NCBI RefSeq assembly: GCF_017115045.1
Contig: NZ_JABXKK010000093.1
Location: 62,001-126,000, forward strand
DNA length: 64,000 bases
Source: Nostoc sp. NMS8
GTDB lineage: Bacteria > Cyanobacteriota > Cyanobacteriia > Cyanobacteriales > Nostocaceae
Direction: 5' to 3'
Shown one piece after another: positions 27,298 to 35,460 of the stretch. A model generated the notes under the pieces. That model did no database searches. It was not told where the DNA came from and worked only from the letters and a program-made list of their open reading frames with translations. The position numbers were made by a program, and so were the translations under genes. Position 1 is the stretch's first letter. Each line of letters opens with the position of its first letter.

Positions 27298-28081
27298 TTG
27301 TATAGATGCGGTTTATAACCGCCCGTTTCACGTTAAGTTGACACAAATGTGCATTGCTCACGCCCCTACTCTATGTTGCATCCAAAAGAGAACTGCTATA
27401 GAAACACGCAAAATCGTTTTGAATATCGCGGAAATCGTCGGTGAAAAAGCGATGTTTTGCTTCCACGAAGGAAGTAACCGCCTACACTATGCGGAATACT
27501 TGGATGTTACCGTTTGCTAAGAGATGGAAGATACCCAACTCTAACTTTTCAATCTACTTGGGTCTGAGATTTTTTCTTTGGTTGCCATTCTCTAAAGAAT
27601 ACCTCCATATATAAAAGGAGGTAATGATTTATCTCAGTCAAAATGGCTTCGATGCTAATATCCAAGACTTGTTTGGCTGACTCGATGGCGATTCATTTGC
27701 CGCCGAACCTGAGATATTTATGCTACCAATTGCTGCACATTTTAATACAGCACTGAGTGGTAGGCGATGCCTGCGATTGGGCTACATCTACGCGAATAAA
27801 CTATAAGTTTTTATACTATACTTACAAAATTGCTACAATTATGCTTGGTCTTTTTAGTTACTATTCATGGTGAGTCGTTTTTAACTAGTGTTCAGTTTAT
27901 AAACTGTCACTCACTAGATCCCCGGTATTCTTGCAAAAGAGATATTCTTAGTTAGTGCAAGGAGTGATACCATTTCACCAGATGTTTGTCACAAGTTATC
28001 CCCGTAATACTCTCTCCTCAGGGAGTGTTGCAGATTTCAAATGTTGCATCAAACAAGTGAGTTGGTATAAGCTTTTACGAG

Positions 28082-28117
28082 AAAGCGCTTGAGTGAGCAA
28101 AACCTCAAGCGCTTTTT
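28082..28117 (+). terminator. Strong orphan Rho-independent terminator
   Basis: AAAGCGCTTGAG / CTCAAGCGCTTT (12-bp perfect stem, 10-base loop) followed by five T. The only frame ending here is a 36-codon one (27982-28092) with no ribosome site, so the terminator may close an unannotated small RNA. Confidence 0.75.
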
Positions 28118-28331
28118 CGTGTATAAATAAAACAATCTAACTCTCTGGACGCTGATACAGCCATTTTTAAATACACATATACCAGGGAAGGAAACTACTA
28201 GTATAATATTTACTGCAATACATACTTCATAGTTTGAGTATCAGTGCGATCGCTTCATCTGTTAGATACGTAATTTGATACTCAAAATGGGTATTAGAAA
28301 TAAGTACTTCAGATGAAATAGGTTTTCAAAA

Positions 28332-28889
28332 ATGATTTTTAGCATTAGAAATACTAGTGCGGTGTGTGCCGTATTTTTATTAGTCAGCGTTAGTAGTTTA
28401 CACGAGTCAGCCATAGCTACTATCGACAAGCAGTCCCAACTGATAGCACAGCAGAGTAAAACCCAGCCACACCCGGTTTTTAAATCTATTCTGCCTAAAT
28501 TAAAGCAAAAGACTCAAATTAAGATTTTATTACCGAAGTTTATTCCTGAGTCGGATGGGGAAAATCGAATTTACGCAATTATAGAAGCTGCTACAAAAAA
28601 TAAGTATGATATTTTACTGGGGTACAGTCCCGACTGTAATGGTGCTTCTGCCTGTCGTTTGGGTGTGCTTTCTGCTGAAGCCGTAACTCGCAAAACACCT
28701 CGCCTGACTGGTAAACCTGTATCTCTAGCTAAGGGCGTCACTGGCTATTTTGTAGATTTTACTTGTGGTGCTGGTTGCTCAGATGCTACCTTGACTTGGA
28801 GACAACAGAGTGTGCAATATGTTGTTGGGTTGAAAGCAGGCGATCGCACTTCTCTAATAAAAATGGCTAATTCTGCGATTAATCCCTAG
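28332..28889 (+). CDS. Secreted hypothetical protein
   Basis: 185 residues. A signal peptide is likely (residues 1-30, hydrophobic core VCAVFLLVSVSSL, cleavage near SAIA). The mature part has four Cys in two pairs (C-x6-C near PDCNGASACR and C-x3-C in FTCGAGCSDATL) that could form disulfides, and a beta-rich C-terminal half (TGYFVDFTC, TLTWRQQSVQYVVGL). I do not recognise the family. The stop overlaps the stop of the convergent membrane-protein gene. Confidence 0.7.
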   Translation: MIFSIRNTSAVCAVFLLVSVSSLHESAIATIDKQSQLIAQQSKTQPHPVFKSILPKLKQKTQIKILLPKFIPESDGENRIYAIIEAATKNKYDILLGYSPDCNGASACRLGVLSAEAVTRKTPRLTGKPVSLAKGVTGYFVDFTCGAGCSDATLTWRQQSVQYVVGLKAGDRTSLIKMANSAINP

Positions 28890-29419
28890 CTAATATCAGA
28901 GTTAGATTGTACTTCCCAGCGAAACAGCCGTGGCAATTGAGATACATCGATGATGTAGTTAACAATCCACAGCACCAATTCAAAAATCAATAAATATCGT
29001 ACCCACAGCAACTCGCTTTGAGAATCCAAAATTGTCAAACCCTCATACAATTGCCAGAAGCGGTAAGGGAGATATATATAAGGAACCATCACCCACACGA
29101 CATTTTGCAACTGCCTAAGAGTCACTCTTTCTGAGATAATTTGCAACCCTAATACGATAAAATACCAACCAAGCACAGTTAACACAGTGCGATCGCCCCA
29201 CCATACACCCCACACTAGCATAAACACTAATGGCAGTAATCCTCCTAGCAGTTGGACTGAGCCAAACCATATTTTATACCAATCGGGAAATGGTAAAGGT
29301 AGAGTATAAGGCTTTGTGTCTTTCCACCCCCAATTGATAACCACAATCAAAAGTGTGGCAATTAAGAAAAAGAGGAAATTTTCTAGGAACAGATAGAGAT
29401 TGATGTTTGAGAAAATCAT
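28886..29419 (-). CDS. Multi-pass membrane protein of unknown function
   Basis: 177 residues with about five membrane segments (FLFFLIATLLIVVINWGW, VQLLGGLLPLVFMLVWGVWW, VLGWYFIVLGLQII, VVWVMVPYIYLPYRFW, LLIFELVLWIVNYII). Rich in Trp and Leu. No transport or enzyme motif recognised. It converges on the secreted-protein gene with a four-base overlap of stops. Confidence 0.7.
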   Translation of the reverse strand: MIFSNINLYLFLENFLFFLIATLLIVVINWGWKDTKPYTLPLPFPDWYKIWFGSVQLLGGLLPLVFMLVWGVWWGDRTVLTVLGWYFIVLGLQIISERVTLRQLQNVVWVMVPYIYLPYRFWQLYEGLTILDSQSELLWVRYLLIFELVLWIVNYIIDVSQLPRLFRWEVQSNSDIS

Positions 29420-29462
29420 GAGAGTACTATTAGCTTCTGGGGTTTGCGTGTCATTCTGCCTA

Positions 29463-29782
29463 AGAGGATGTTTTAAAAGTCATCTGCTCGGTAGCAAAAC
29501 GTTTTAGATCCCCCTTAAAAAGGGGAACTTTTAGAGACTTTGCCCCCCTTTTTAAGCTGCGGTGTACACACAAGTCTCATTACCCCCCTTAATCCCCCCC
29601 TTTCTAAGGGGGGAAACAAGAGGATCTTGTTCCCTCCCCTTTACAAGGGGAGGGCTAGGGTGGGGTAATTCGAGGACTAGTAGTGATTCAATAACTTGTG
29701 TGTACACCGGAGCTTTTTAAGGGGGGTTGGGGGGATCTAAAAGTGCCTAAAATTACAGCCACCCACTTTTAAAACATCCTCT
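29463..29782. mobile_element. MITE with 18-bp terminal inverted repeats, itself carrying a second element
   Basis: AGAGGATGTTTTAAAAGT at 29463-29480 and its perfect inverse at 29765-29782. Between them is a second inverted pair at 29554-29575 and 29694-29715 (AAGCTGCGGTGTACACACAAGT type, one mismatch). The interior is runs of CCCCCTT/AAGGGG repeats. No transposase; probably mobilised in trans. Confidence 0.7.
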
Positions 29783-29899
29783 AAGTAGTATTTTTGCAGA
29801 TTAAAGACTTTGCCCTATACCCTACGCCATATTCTCTTATGCGGCAATCTGCTTAAAATCAGATAATTAATTTACCTTTCTAGAAATACAAAGAAGACT

Positions 29900-30511
29900 T
29901 TAACCTTTATTTGCTCGACTTTCTTGAATTACATGGATAATCGATGGTAATAAAGAAATAACTATAATTAATCCAATAATTGGTAACAAATACTTATCTA
30001 CCTGTTCAGGTGGCAGAGATTTTCCTAAGAAAAACCCTAAAAAGGTGATGCCGAATGTCCACAAAAATCCGCCGATTAAGTTGTAAGACATAAATGTTCG
30101 GTAATGCATCGAACCCAGTCCAGCCACAATCGGCGCAAAGGTGCGAATAATCGGTGTAAACCTCGCCAAGACTAGCGTTTTCTTGCCATGCTTCTCATAA
30201 AAATCTTGGGTTTTTACCAAGTGTTTTTTATGAAAAAACCATGAATCTTCTTTCTGAAATAATTTTCTGCCAAATCTGTGTCCTGTAGCGTAGCCAACAT
30301 TATCACCAAGGACTGCACAAACAAAAGCACCAAAAATCAGAACCCAAATGTTAAACCCTGATGTGGGAACAGATGCGAGAAATCCAGCCGTAAATAGCAA
30401 ACTATCTCCTGGCAAGAAAAAACCAATTAGCAAGCCAGATTCCGCAAAGACAATTGCCCATACCCCAAAGTAGCCAATTTTTGTAATTAGGTCTGGTAAA
30501 TTTAAATGCAT
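29900..30511 (-). CDS. DedA-family membrane protein
   Basis: 203 residues with about five hydrophobic segments. The DedA/SNARE-associated core is visible: FAESGLLIGFFLPGDSLLFTAGFLA, GDNVGYATGHRFGRKLF, and FTPIIRTFAPIVAGLGSMHYRTFMSYNLIGGFLW, including the FTPIIRTFAP motif with the conserved Arg. DedA proteins are now linked to undecaprenyl-phosphate and phospholipid flipping in the inner membrane. The gene diverges from the ABC-2 permease gene. Confidence 0.9.
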   Translation of the reverse strand: MHLNLPDLITKIGYFGVWAIVFAESGLLIGFFLPGDSLLFTAGFLASVPTSGFNIWVLIFGAFVCAVLGDNVGYATGHRFGRKLFQKEDSWFFHKKHLVKTQDFYEKHGKKTLVLARFTPIIRTFAPIVAGLGSMHYRTFMSYNLIGGFLWTFGITFLGFFLGKSLPPEQVDKYLLPIIGLIIVISLLPSIIHVIQESRANKG

Positions 30512-30660
30512 AAAATCTTTTACCTTGAAACAATAGACCTAAAATATCTTAACGTTTAGCAATTTTCCTGAATAAAAAGTAATATTAAATTTACATAAAC
30601 TTATCGTGTGAACTTGGAAAATATCATAATAAATGACATATTTTATGGTAGAGATGCAAG

Positions 30661-31443
30661 ATGCAAAGATATTTGAAAGTATTAAGACTATTTTGGGGTA
30701 CTGCGATCGCAGCAGAGTTGGAATATCGGATTAATTTTTTCATAGCTGCCCTCAGCAGCTTAGGAAATCTTGTCGGCAGCCTCTTTGGACTATTCTTGTT
30801 TTACCGGACTGGCTACACTTTTAGTGGCTGGACATGGGAAGCAGCTTTAGTGGTTTTAGGAATTTTTACCTTACTCCAAGGATTTTCTGCTACTTTTCTG
30901 TCGTCGAACTTAAATCGTATTGTCCGCCATGTGCAGGAAGGCACTTTAGACTTTATTTTATTAAAACCTATTCGCAGTCAGTTTTGGCTTTCCACTCATA
31001 CCCTTTCACCTTGGGGACTGCCGGATATAATTTTTGGTAGTATTATCATTGGCTATGCAGGTAAACGCCTCGGTGTAGGAATAGACGGCTATCTACTTGG
31101 TTTGTTGCCGTTATTGTTTAGCTTAGTGATTTTATACAGCCTGTGGTTTATGCTGGGAGCAACAAGTATTTGGTTCGTAAAGATATACAACGCTACCGAA
31201 GTACTGCGTGGTTTGTTGGAAGCTGGGCGATATCCTATTGCTGCATATCCCACTACTTACCGCTTTTTCTTCACTTTTGTAATGCCAATAGCTTTTTTAA
31301 CTACTGTACCAGCCGAAGTGTTGTTGGGCCGGAGTGAAATTAGCTGGTTGATAGGTGCGGCAATATTAGCAATGTTGCTGTTTTTCGCTTCTACTTGGTT
31401 TTGGCGGTTTGCGTTGCGGTTTTATACTAGTGCTTCGAGTTAG
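30661..31443 (+). CDS. ABC-2 type permease (DUF990-like)
   Basis: 260 residues, about six membrane helices. The start QRYLKVLRLFWGTAIAAELEYRINFF and the EGTLDFILLKPIRSQFWLS loop are typical of the ABC2_membrane_6 (former DUF990) permeases. Such permeases need an ATPase partner and usually a second permease; neither is next to it here, so it either pairs with distant genes or is an orphan. Confidence 0.8.
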   Translation: MQRYLKVLRLFWGTAIAAELEYRINFFIAALSSLGNLVGSLFGLFLFYRTGYTFSGWTWEAALVVLGIFTLLQGFSATFLSSNLNRIVRHVQEGTLDFILLKPIRSQFWLSTHTLSPWGLPDIIFGSIIIGYAGKRLGVGIDGYLLGLLPLLFSLVILYSLWFMLGATSIWFVKIYNATEVLRGLLEAGRYPIAAYPTTYRFFFTFVMPIAFLTTVPAEVLLGRSEISWLIGAAILAMLLFFASTWFWRFALRFYTSASS

Positions 31444-31525
31444 AGAGATTTGAAAAGTAATCAAATTTCTCCTGGAAGTTTTGGTATACCTGTATGGTTA
31501 GATTTCAACCTCGGTGAAATGTTCT

Positions 31526-32254
31526 ATGGTATCTCAAATAGATATACATTTGCCTAATGGAGTTTTACAACGCTTGCAAAATGTGAAAGATTTTGTGGAT
31601 GGAAGCGTTAACTCTCTAAATAACTCAGCACAACAAGCTGGGGAGTCTTTAAATACAACAACTGATAGAGCAATTGATACAGTTACAACCAGCTTAGAGC
31701 AAACTTGGCAAACAGCGGAGCAATTTAAGAGTACAACATCAGGAGCGGTAAAAGGTGCGATCGCATCTTCTACAAATGATTGGTTAATACAACACCCGAT
31801 ATTTTTTAGGTTAGTTCAAATACTAGGTTGGGCGACTAATCACCCAATTATTAGTATAGTAGTTTTGCTGTTTGCGATCGCTCTTAGTTGGAGCATCATC
31901 AAAGCAATTGTCCGCTTGATTGAAACAGCTAGCTGGTCAATACTGCAAGTTCCGTTAAAATTGCTTCAGGCTTTGATTAAAGTTAGCTTTTTATCATTAG
32001 CTAAATTTGGGAGTTTTACTTTTCAACAAATCACAGGTGCTAAACAAGCTGATAAAATACCAGCTTTGCCACCCGAAAGTTTTCAACCAAATAAACAACA
32101 AAGATTGGTAGAAATTTCCCAGCGCTTGGAAGCAATTCAAAAGGAACAGAATGAGCTTTTACAAGAAGCCGCAGACTTGATTACTTCTGACACTGTTGAT
32201 ATAGAAATATCAAACATTAAACAGCTAAGAAGCGTTGAATCACATCTTGGCTGA
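31526..32254 (+). CDS. Membrane-anchored helical protein of unknown function
   Basis: About 242 residues from ATG 31526; a GTG at 31514 is an alternative. N-terminal half: charged and helical (NSLNNSAQQAGESLNTTTDRAIDTVTTSLEQTWQTAEQF). Middle: two hydrophobic segments (HPIISIVVLLFAIALSWSII and a second amphipathic segment to about residue 150). C-terminus: a predicted coiled coil (LVEISQRLEAIQKEQNELLQEA). No family recognised. It converges on urtE and overlaps its 3' end by 38 bases. Confidence 0.65.
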   Translation: MVSQIDIHLPNGVLQRLQNVKDFVDGSVNSLNNSAQQAGESLNTTTDRAIDTVTTSLEQTWQTAEQFKSTTSGAVKGAIASSTNDWLIQHPIFFRLVQILGWATNHPIISIVVLLFAIALSWSIIKAIVRLIETASWSILQVPLKLLQALIKVSFLSLAKFGSFTFQQITGAKQADKIPALPPESFQPNKQQRLVEISQRLEAIQKEQNELLQEAADLITSDTVDIEISNIKQLRSVESHLG

Positions 32255-32915
32255 GTTCATCTGTAGAACCGGAGGCGACAATGCCACCTTTTTGCATGGC
32301 GTAATAATAATCAGCCTGACGGACAAAGTGTAAGTGTTGCTCTACCAATAAAACCGAAATGCCTGTGGTTTCGACGATGCGGCGGACTGCGGCTTCAATT
32401 TCTAGGATAATTGAGGGTTGAATACCTTCGGTGGGTTCATCCAAGACAAGTAATTGAGGTTCTCCCATTAAAGCACGTGCGATCGCTAATTGTTGCTGCT
32501 GTCCACCACTCAAATCACCACCCATCCGCGAAAGCATGGTTTTTAACACCGGGAATAAGCTAAAAACTTCCTCTGGAATTTCTGCTTTTTTTACTGGTTT
32601 GCGTCTAGCTTCCAACCCCAGCAGCAGATTTTCTTTGACTGTCAAACGGGGAATAATTTCTCGTCCTTGGGGGACATAACCAATTCCCAACTTTGCCCTT
32701 TGGTCTGGGGATTTGGAGTTAATTAATTCTTCAGCTAAGTTAATAGTACCGCTACGGGGTTTGAGTAAACCCATGATAGTTTTCAGTAGGGTTGTTTTAC
32801 CTACACCATTGCGTCCGATTAGGCAAACCATTTGCCCGGATGGTACGCTTAAATCTACATTGCGGAGAATGTGGCTTTCGCCGTAGTAAACGTTGAGGTT
32901 AGAGATTTTTAGCAT
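32217..32915 (-). CDS. urtE: Urea ABC transporter ATP-binding protein UrtE
   Basis: 232 residues. Walker A GRNGVGKTT, signature LSGGQQQQLAIAR, Walker B LLVLDEPTEGIQP and the switch His in VEQHLHF. The start LKISNLNVYYGESHILRNVDLS and the whole pattern match the LivF-type subunit of urea transporters. It is downstream of urtD on the same strand but separated by about 1.8 kb of foreign genes, so it may need its own promoter. Confidence 0.9.
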   Translation of the reverse strand: MLKISNLNVYYGESHILRNVDLSVPSGQMVCLIGRNGVGKTTLLKTIMGLLKPRSGTINLAEELINSKSPDQRAKLGIGYVPQGREIIPRLTVKENLLLGLEARRKPVKKAEIPEEVFSLFPVLKTMLSRMGGDLSGGQQQQLAIARALMGEPQLLVLDEPTEGIQPSIILEIEAAVRRIVETTGISVLLVEQHLHFVRQADYYYAMQKGGIVASGSTDELSQDVIQRFLAV

Positions 32916-33031
32916 AATAAAATTCAGTTTGTATTAAAAAAATCTCACACAGAGGAAGACACTTCCGTGCGAAGGTTCCCAACCTTGAGCGATGACAATA
33001 CGATTTGCCTGACAACCAACTACTCGCTATC

Positions 33032-33448
33032 TTACGCCCCCAACTGCTGTAACAATTCATGAATTGATAAAACAGGTAAAGATGAACTCAAAAAACCTTG
33101 TGTATCGCGTATCAAAATAGCGTCTAAGCTTTGAGCAATAGCACAAGCAATTTGAATGGCATTTTCAAAATCAGCTAAACCAGATCCGAACGCAGGTTCT
33201 AAGACGGCTCGATTAACAGGACAAATTACCATAGCAGTCAGCATTTCTGAAACTGCTTGTCGTGCTTGCTCAATGCTGCGGGTATGCCTTCGGGAAATAT
33301 AAAAAATATCTGTAAGTGTTGTTGCTGTCACATATCCAACGATACGACCAGAATCAATTTTCTGAAACAACAGTTCTGCGTCTTGGAAAAAAGGCTCTCG
33401 CTGCAACAGAAAATCTAGGACAATATTGGTGTCAATTAAAACTTTCAC
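33032..33448 (-). CDS. PIN-domain toxin (VapC-type)
   Basis: 138 residues. The PIN nuclease fold with acidic residues D6 (VLIDTN), D93/E95 (LADFENAIQ) and D115 (LIRDTQGF). VapC toxins cut RNA, often initiator tRNA. The start overlaps the stop of the antitoxin gene by four bases (ATGA-type coupling). The cassette sits inside the urea transporter operon. Confidence 0.88.
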   Translation of the reverse strand: MKVLIDTNIVLDFLLQREPFFQDAELLFQKIDSGRIVGYVTATTLTDIFYISRRHTRSIEQARQAVSEMLTAMVICPVNRAVLEPAFGSGLADFENAIQIACAIAQSLDAILIRDTQGFLSSSLPVLSIHELLQQLGA

Positions 33449-33696
33449 TGAAGATACTTGTCTACGCGTCGCTCTTCTAACATAGTAGCCACTTCTTCAT
33501 CAGTCGGTGCTGCTCGATCTGTTTTTAACAAGCCTCGCATCCGTCTAATTGCGCCAGAGCGCTCAGGCTCAGAAATTGGCGTGTCTTGCAGGGACTCAAT
33601 GATAGCGCTCACTAGTGCAAGGCGATGTCTACGACGGGCTGCGCCTACGCTGGGTGATAGCTTGAAGACCTGCTCCTTCAATTCTTGTAGCAACAT
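33445..33696 (-). CDS. Antitoxin of the PIN pair, with in-frame repeat insertion
   Basis: 83 residues. Typical small antitoxin: LLQELKEQVFKLSPS start, ALVSAIIESLQDTPI, then EEVATMLEERRVDKYLQ at the end. Residues 16-25 (SVGAARRRHR) are encoded by the dispersed Nostoc repeat at 33621-33650; relatives go directly from about SPS to DRLALVSAI, from memory. The gene lies immediately upstream of, and overlaps, the PIN gene. Confidence 0.82.
   Translation of the reverse strand: MLLQELKEQVFKLSPSVGAARRRHRLALVSAIIESLQDTPISEPERSGAIRRMRGLLKTDRAAPTDEEVATMLEERRVDKYLQ
33621..33650 (-). repeat. Dispersed palindromic repeat inside the antitoxin gene
   Basis: GGCGATGTCTACGACGGGCT followed by GCGCCTACGC. It matches the GGCGATG-CTACG-GGGC-GCGCCTACGC type repeat common between Nostoc genes, but here it lies in coding sequence and keeps the frame. 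Confidence 0.7.
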
Positions 33697-33777
33697 AGAC
33701 GGCTCCCATAGTCGAAGGTGTCACCATCTAGTATGGACGATCGCGCCCTCTATGACCAGATTTATCGACTACCCTCT

Positions 33778-34029
33778 AGTTTGTAACGACTACTCTTAAA
33801 TCTGTAGCGGCTACTCCCAAGTCTGTAGCGACTACCCTCTAGTTTGTAACGACTACTCTTAAATCTGTAGCGACTACTCCCAAGTCTGTAGCGACTACTC
33901 TCAAGTCTGTAGCGACTACTCTCAAGTCTGTAGCGACTACTCCCAAGTCTGTAGCGACTACTCTCAAATCTGTAACGACTACTCTCAAATCTGTAACGAC
34001 TACTCTCAAGTCTGTAGCGACTACTCTCG
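33778..34029. repeat. Tandem 21-bp repeat, 12 units
   Basis: Twelve imperfect copies of a 21-base unit such as AGTCTGTAGCGACTACTCTC plus A, each differing at a few positions (CCCAAG/CTCAAA variants, GTAACG/GTAGCG). A partial unit precedes it. The frame on the minus strand reads heptapeptides VVATDLR. The array lies within about 500 bases (33697-34195) that contain no gene. Confidence 0.95.
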
Positions 34030-34195
34030 TGTTTCCTACCTTTTGCCTCTTTCCTTCGTACATGATTAATTATGTACCGAGATATTACTGGTATAAGCTA
34101 AAAATTTTACGATCGCAATTTGTGATTTATGCTGAACCGGAATCGAGTTTAATTGAGGCAAGCTAGCTATAGAAGTATCTTAAAAGAGCAAATTT

Positions 34196-34591
34196 ATGTC
34201 TCGTCAAAAACGTACATCCCGCGTTTTAGAAAAAGCTGAATTAAGAGCATCTGGGATGAAATCGATTATTCCAAGCATTAAATTTGAAGAAGATTATACT
34301 TTAGAAAAACTGATTGAGTCAATCGAACAGTTACGTAACAAACTTGATGTTCATAATACCGCTCTGGCTATTGTTGACTCTTCTTTAACCGAAGTTGAAG
34401 GAATGGAAAAAAACTTGAGACAGCTTTCTGAGAAACTGTTAATGGTGGTTGCTATCAAGTACGGCAAAGACAGCGCTGAATATGAAATGGCGGGTGGTGT
34501 TCGCAATAGCGATCGCATCCGCAAAATGAGATCGAGCCGCTTAAAAAATCTTGCAGAACAAGCACCAGATAAGAATAGGAAACCTGCATAG
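34196..34591 (+). CDS. Conserved hypothetical protein
   Basis: 131 residues, basic and helical. N-terminus: SRQKRTSRVLEKAELRASG. Middle: coiled-coil-like ESIEQLRNKLDVHNTALAIVDSSLTEVEGM and EKNLRQLSEKLL. C-terminus: VAIKYGKDSAEYEMAGGVRNSDRIRKM, a pattern I have seen in many bacterial small proteins of unknown role. It is read against the urt genes and belongs to the inserted block. Confidence 0.7.
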   Translation: MSRQKRTSRVLEKAELRASGMKSIIPSIKFEEDYTLEKLIESIEQLRNKLDVHNTALAIVDSSLTEVEGMEKNLRQLSEKLLMVVAIKYGKDSAEYEMAGGVRNSDRIRKMRSSRLKNLAEQAPDKNRKPA

Positions 34592-34713
34592 AAAACGAGG
34601 TAATTTGACATTTTAGATTTTGGATTGAACAATCTAAAATCTCAGAGGTTGTTTGAAAAGTATTTCACGATGAAGTTGTTGATCGGGTATAAAAATGCGT
34701 ATTGTGAATTGTT

Positions 34714-35460
34714 TCATTCTTCCTGTTTTCCTAAATACACCTCAATCACACGAGAGTCATTTTGCACTTCTTCAAAATTACCTTCGCACAATACCGAACC
34801 TTCATGTAACACCGTTACTTTCTTAGCAATTTGACGCACAAATTCCATATCATGTTCAATTACTAAAATTGAATGACTCTGCGCTAATGCTAAAAGTAAT
34901 TCGCCTATGTTATAGGTTTCTTCATCTGTTAAACCAGCAACAGGTTCATCAACGAGTAACAAATCAGGTGACTGTGCTACTAACATCCCAATTTCTAAAC
35001 GTTGCTTTTCTCCGTGAGAAAGTAAAGCTGCTTTTATATCAGCTTTTAGCGTTAAACCGATAGTTTCTAATAATCCTTTAATATTATTCTTTTCAACAGC
35101 ATTAGAACGCTCAAATAAAGTAGAAAAGACATTTTTCTTTTTATTGCTGGTAATTTCCAGATTTTCGCGGGGCGTTAAGTTCAGGTAAATTCGGGGAGTT
35201 TGAAACTTGCGCCCAATTCCCAATCGGGCAATTTTATATTCGGGTAAAGAACGTAGATTTCTTCCTTTAAATAAAACTCGCCCGACAGTTGGTTGTACTT
35301 TTCCCGTAATTACATCAAGAAATGTTGTCTTTCCCGCACCATTCGGGCCAATTACTACTCGTAATTCACCCACATCCATACTAAAGTTAAGCTGATTTAA
35401 AGCTTTAAAACCGTCAAAACTAACAGTTACGTTTTCAGTTTCCAATATTTTCGCGTTCAT
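34714..35460 (-). CDS. urtD: Urea ABC transporter ATP-binding protein UrtD
   Basis: 248 residues from ATG 35460 (MNAKILETENVTVSFDGF); a frame from 35502 would be longer but lies in urtC. Walker A GPNGAGKTT, signature LSHGEKQRLEIG, Walker B LLLVDEPVAG, switch His in VIEHDMEFV. This is the LivG-type ATPase of urea transporters. It overlaps the end of urtC by 26 bases, so translation is coupled. Confidence 0.92.
   Translation of the reverse strand: MNAKILETENVTVSFDGFKALNQLNFSMDVGELRVVIGPNGAGKTTFLDVITGKVQPTVGRVLFKGRNLRSLPEYKIARLGIGRKFQTPRIYLNLTPRENLEITSNKKKNVFSTLFERSNAVEKNNIKGLLETIGLTLKADIKAALLSHGEKQRLEIGMLVAQSPDLLLVDEPVAGLTDEETYNIGELLLALAQSHSILVIEHDMEFVRQIAKKVTVLHEGSVLCEGNFEEVQNDSRVIEVYLGKQEE

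Larger units (their letters stand above)
26797..27344. mobile_element. Composite repeat bounded by 19-bp inverted repeats
   Basis: GTGTCAACTTAACGTGAAA at 26797-26815 and its exact reverse complement at 27326-27344 bound 548 bases without transposase. Inside lie a REP-like palindrome, a 12-bp stem (26969-26980 / 27002-27013, CTTAAGTTGACA) carrying the same TTAAGTTGACA core, and a 21-bp TIR element. It looks like miniature transposable elements inserted in one another. Confidence 0.6.
26509..28331. other. 1.8-kb gene-poor region made of nested repeats
   Basis: No firm gene. The left part contains a set of nested inverted repeats (26797-27344, listed separately). A weak 82-codon frame at 27272-27520 begins inside a hairpin; its last 45 codons (ETRKIVLNIAEIVGEKAMFCFHEG-like) have protein-like composition and could be a gene remnant. 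The right part ends in a strong orphan terminator at 28082-28117, followed by the AT-rich promoter region of the next gene. Confidence 0.6.

Noticed and set aside
27272..27520. 82-codon plus frame
   Set aside because: It starts inside a terminator-like hairpin and crosses the right end of the inverted-repeat composite; no ribosome site. Only its last 45 codons look protein-like.
27982..28092. 36-codon frame ending in the orphan terminator
   Set aside because: It runs into the terminator stem and lacks a ribosome site; a small RNA is more likely.
33839..34063. 74-codon minus frame with VVATDLR heptads
   Set aside because: It only reads the 21-bp repeat. No ribosome site or independent conserved sequence supports a gene.
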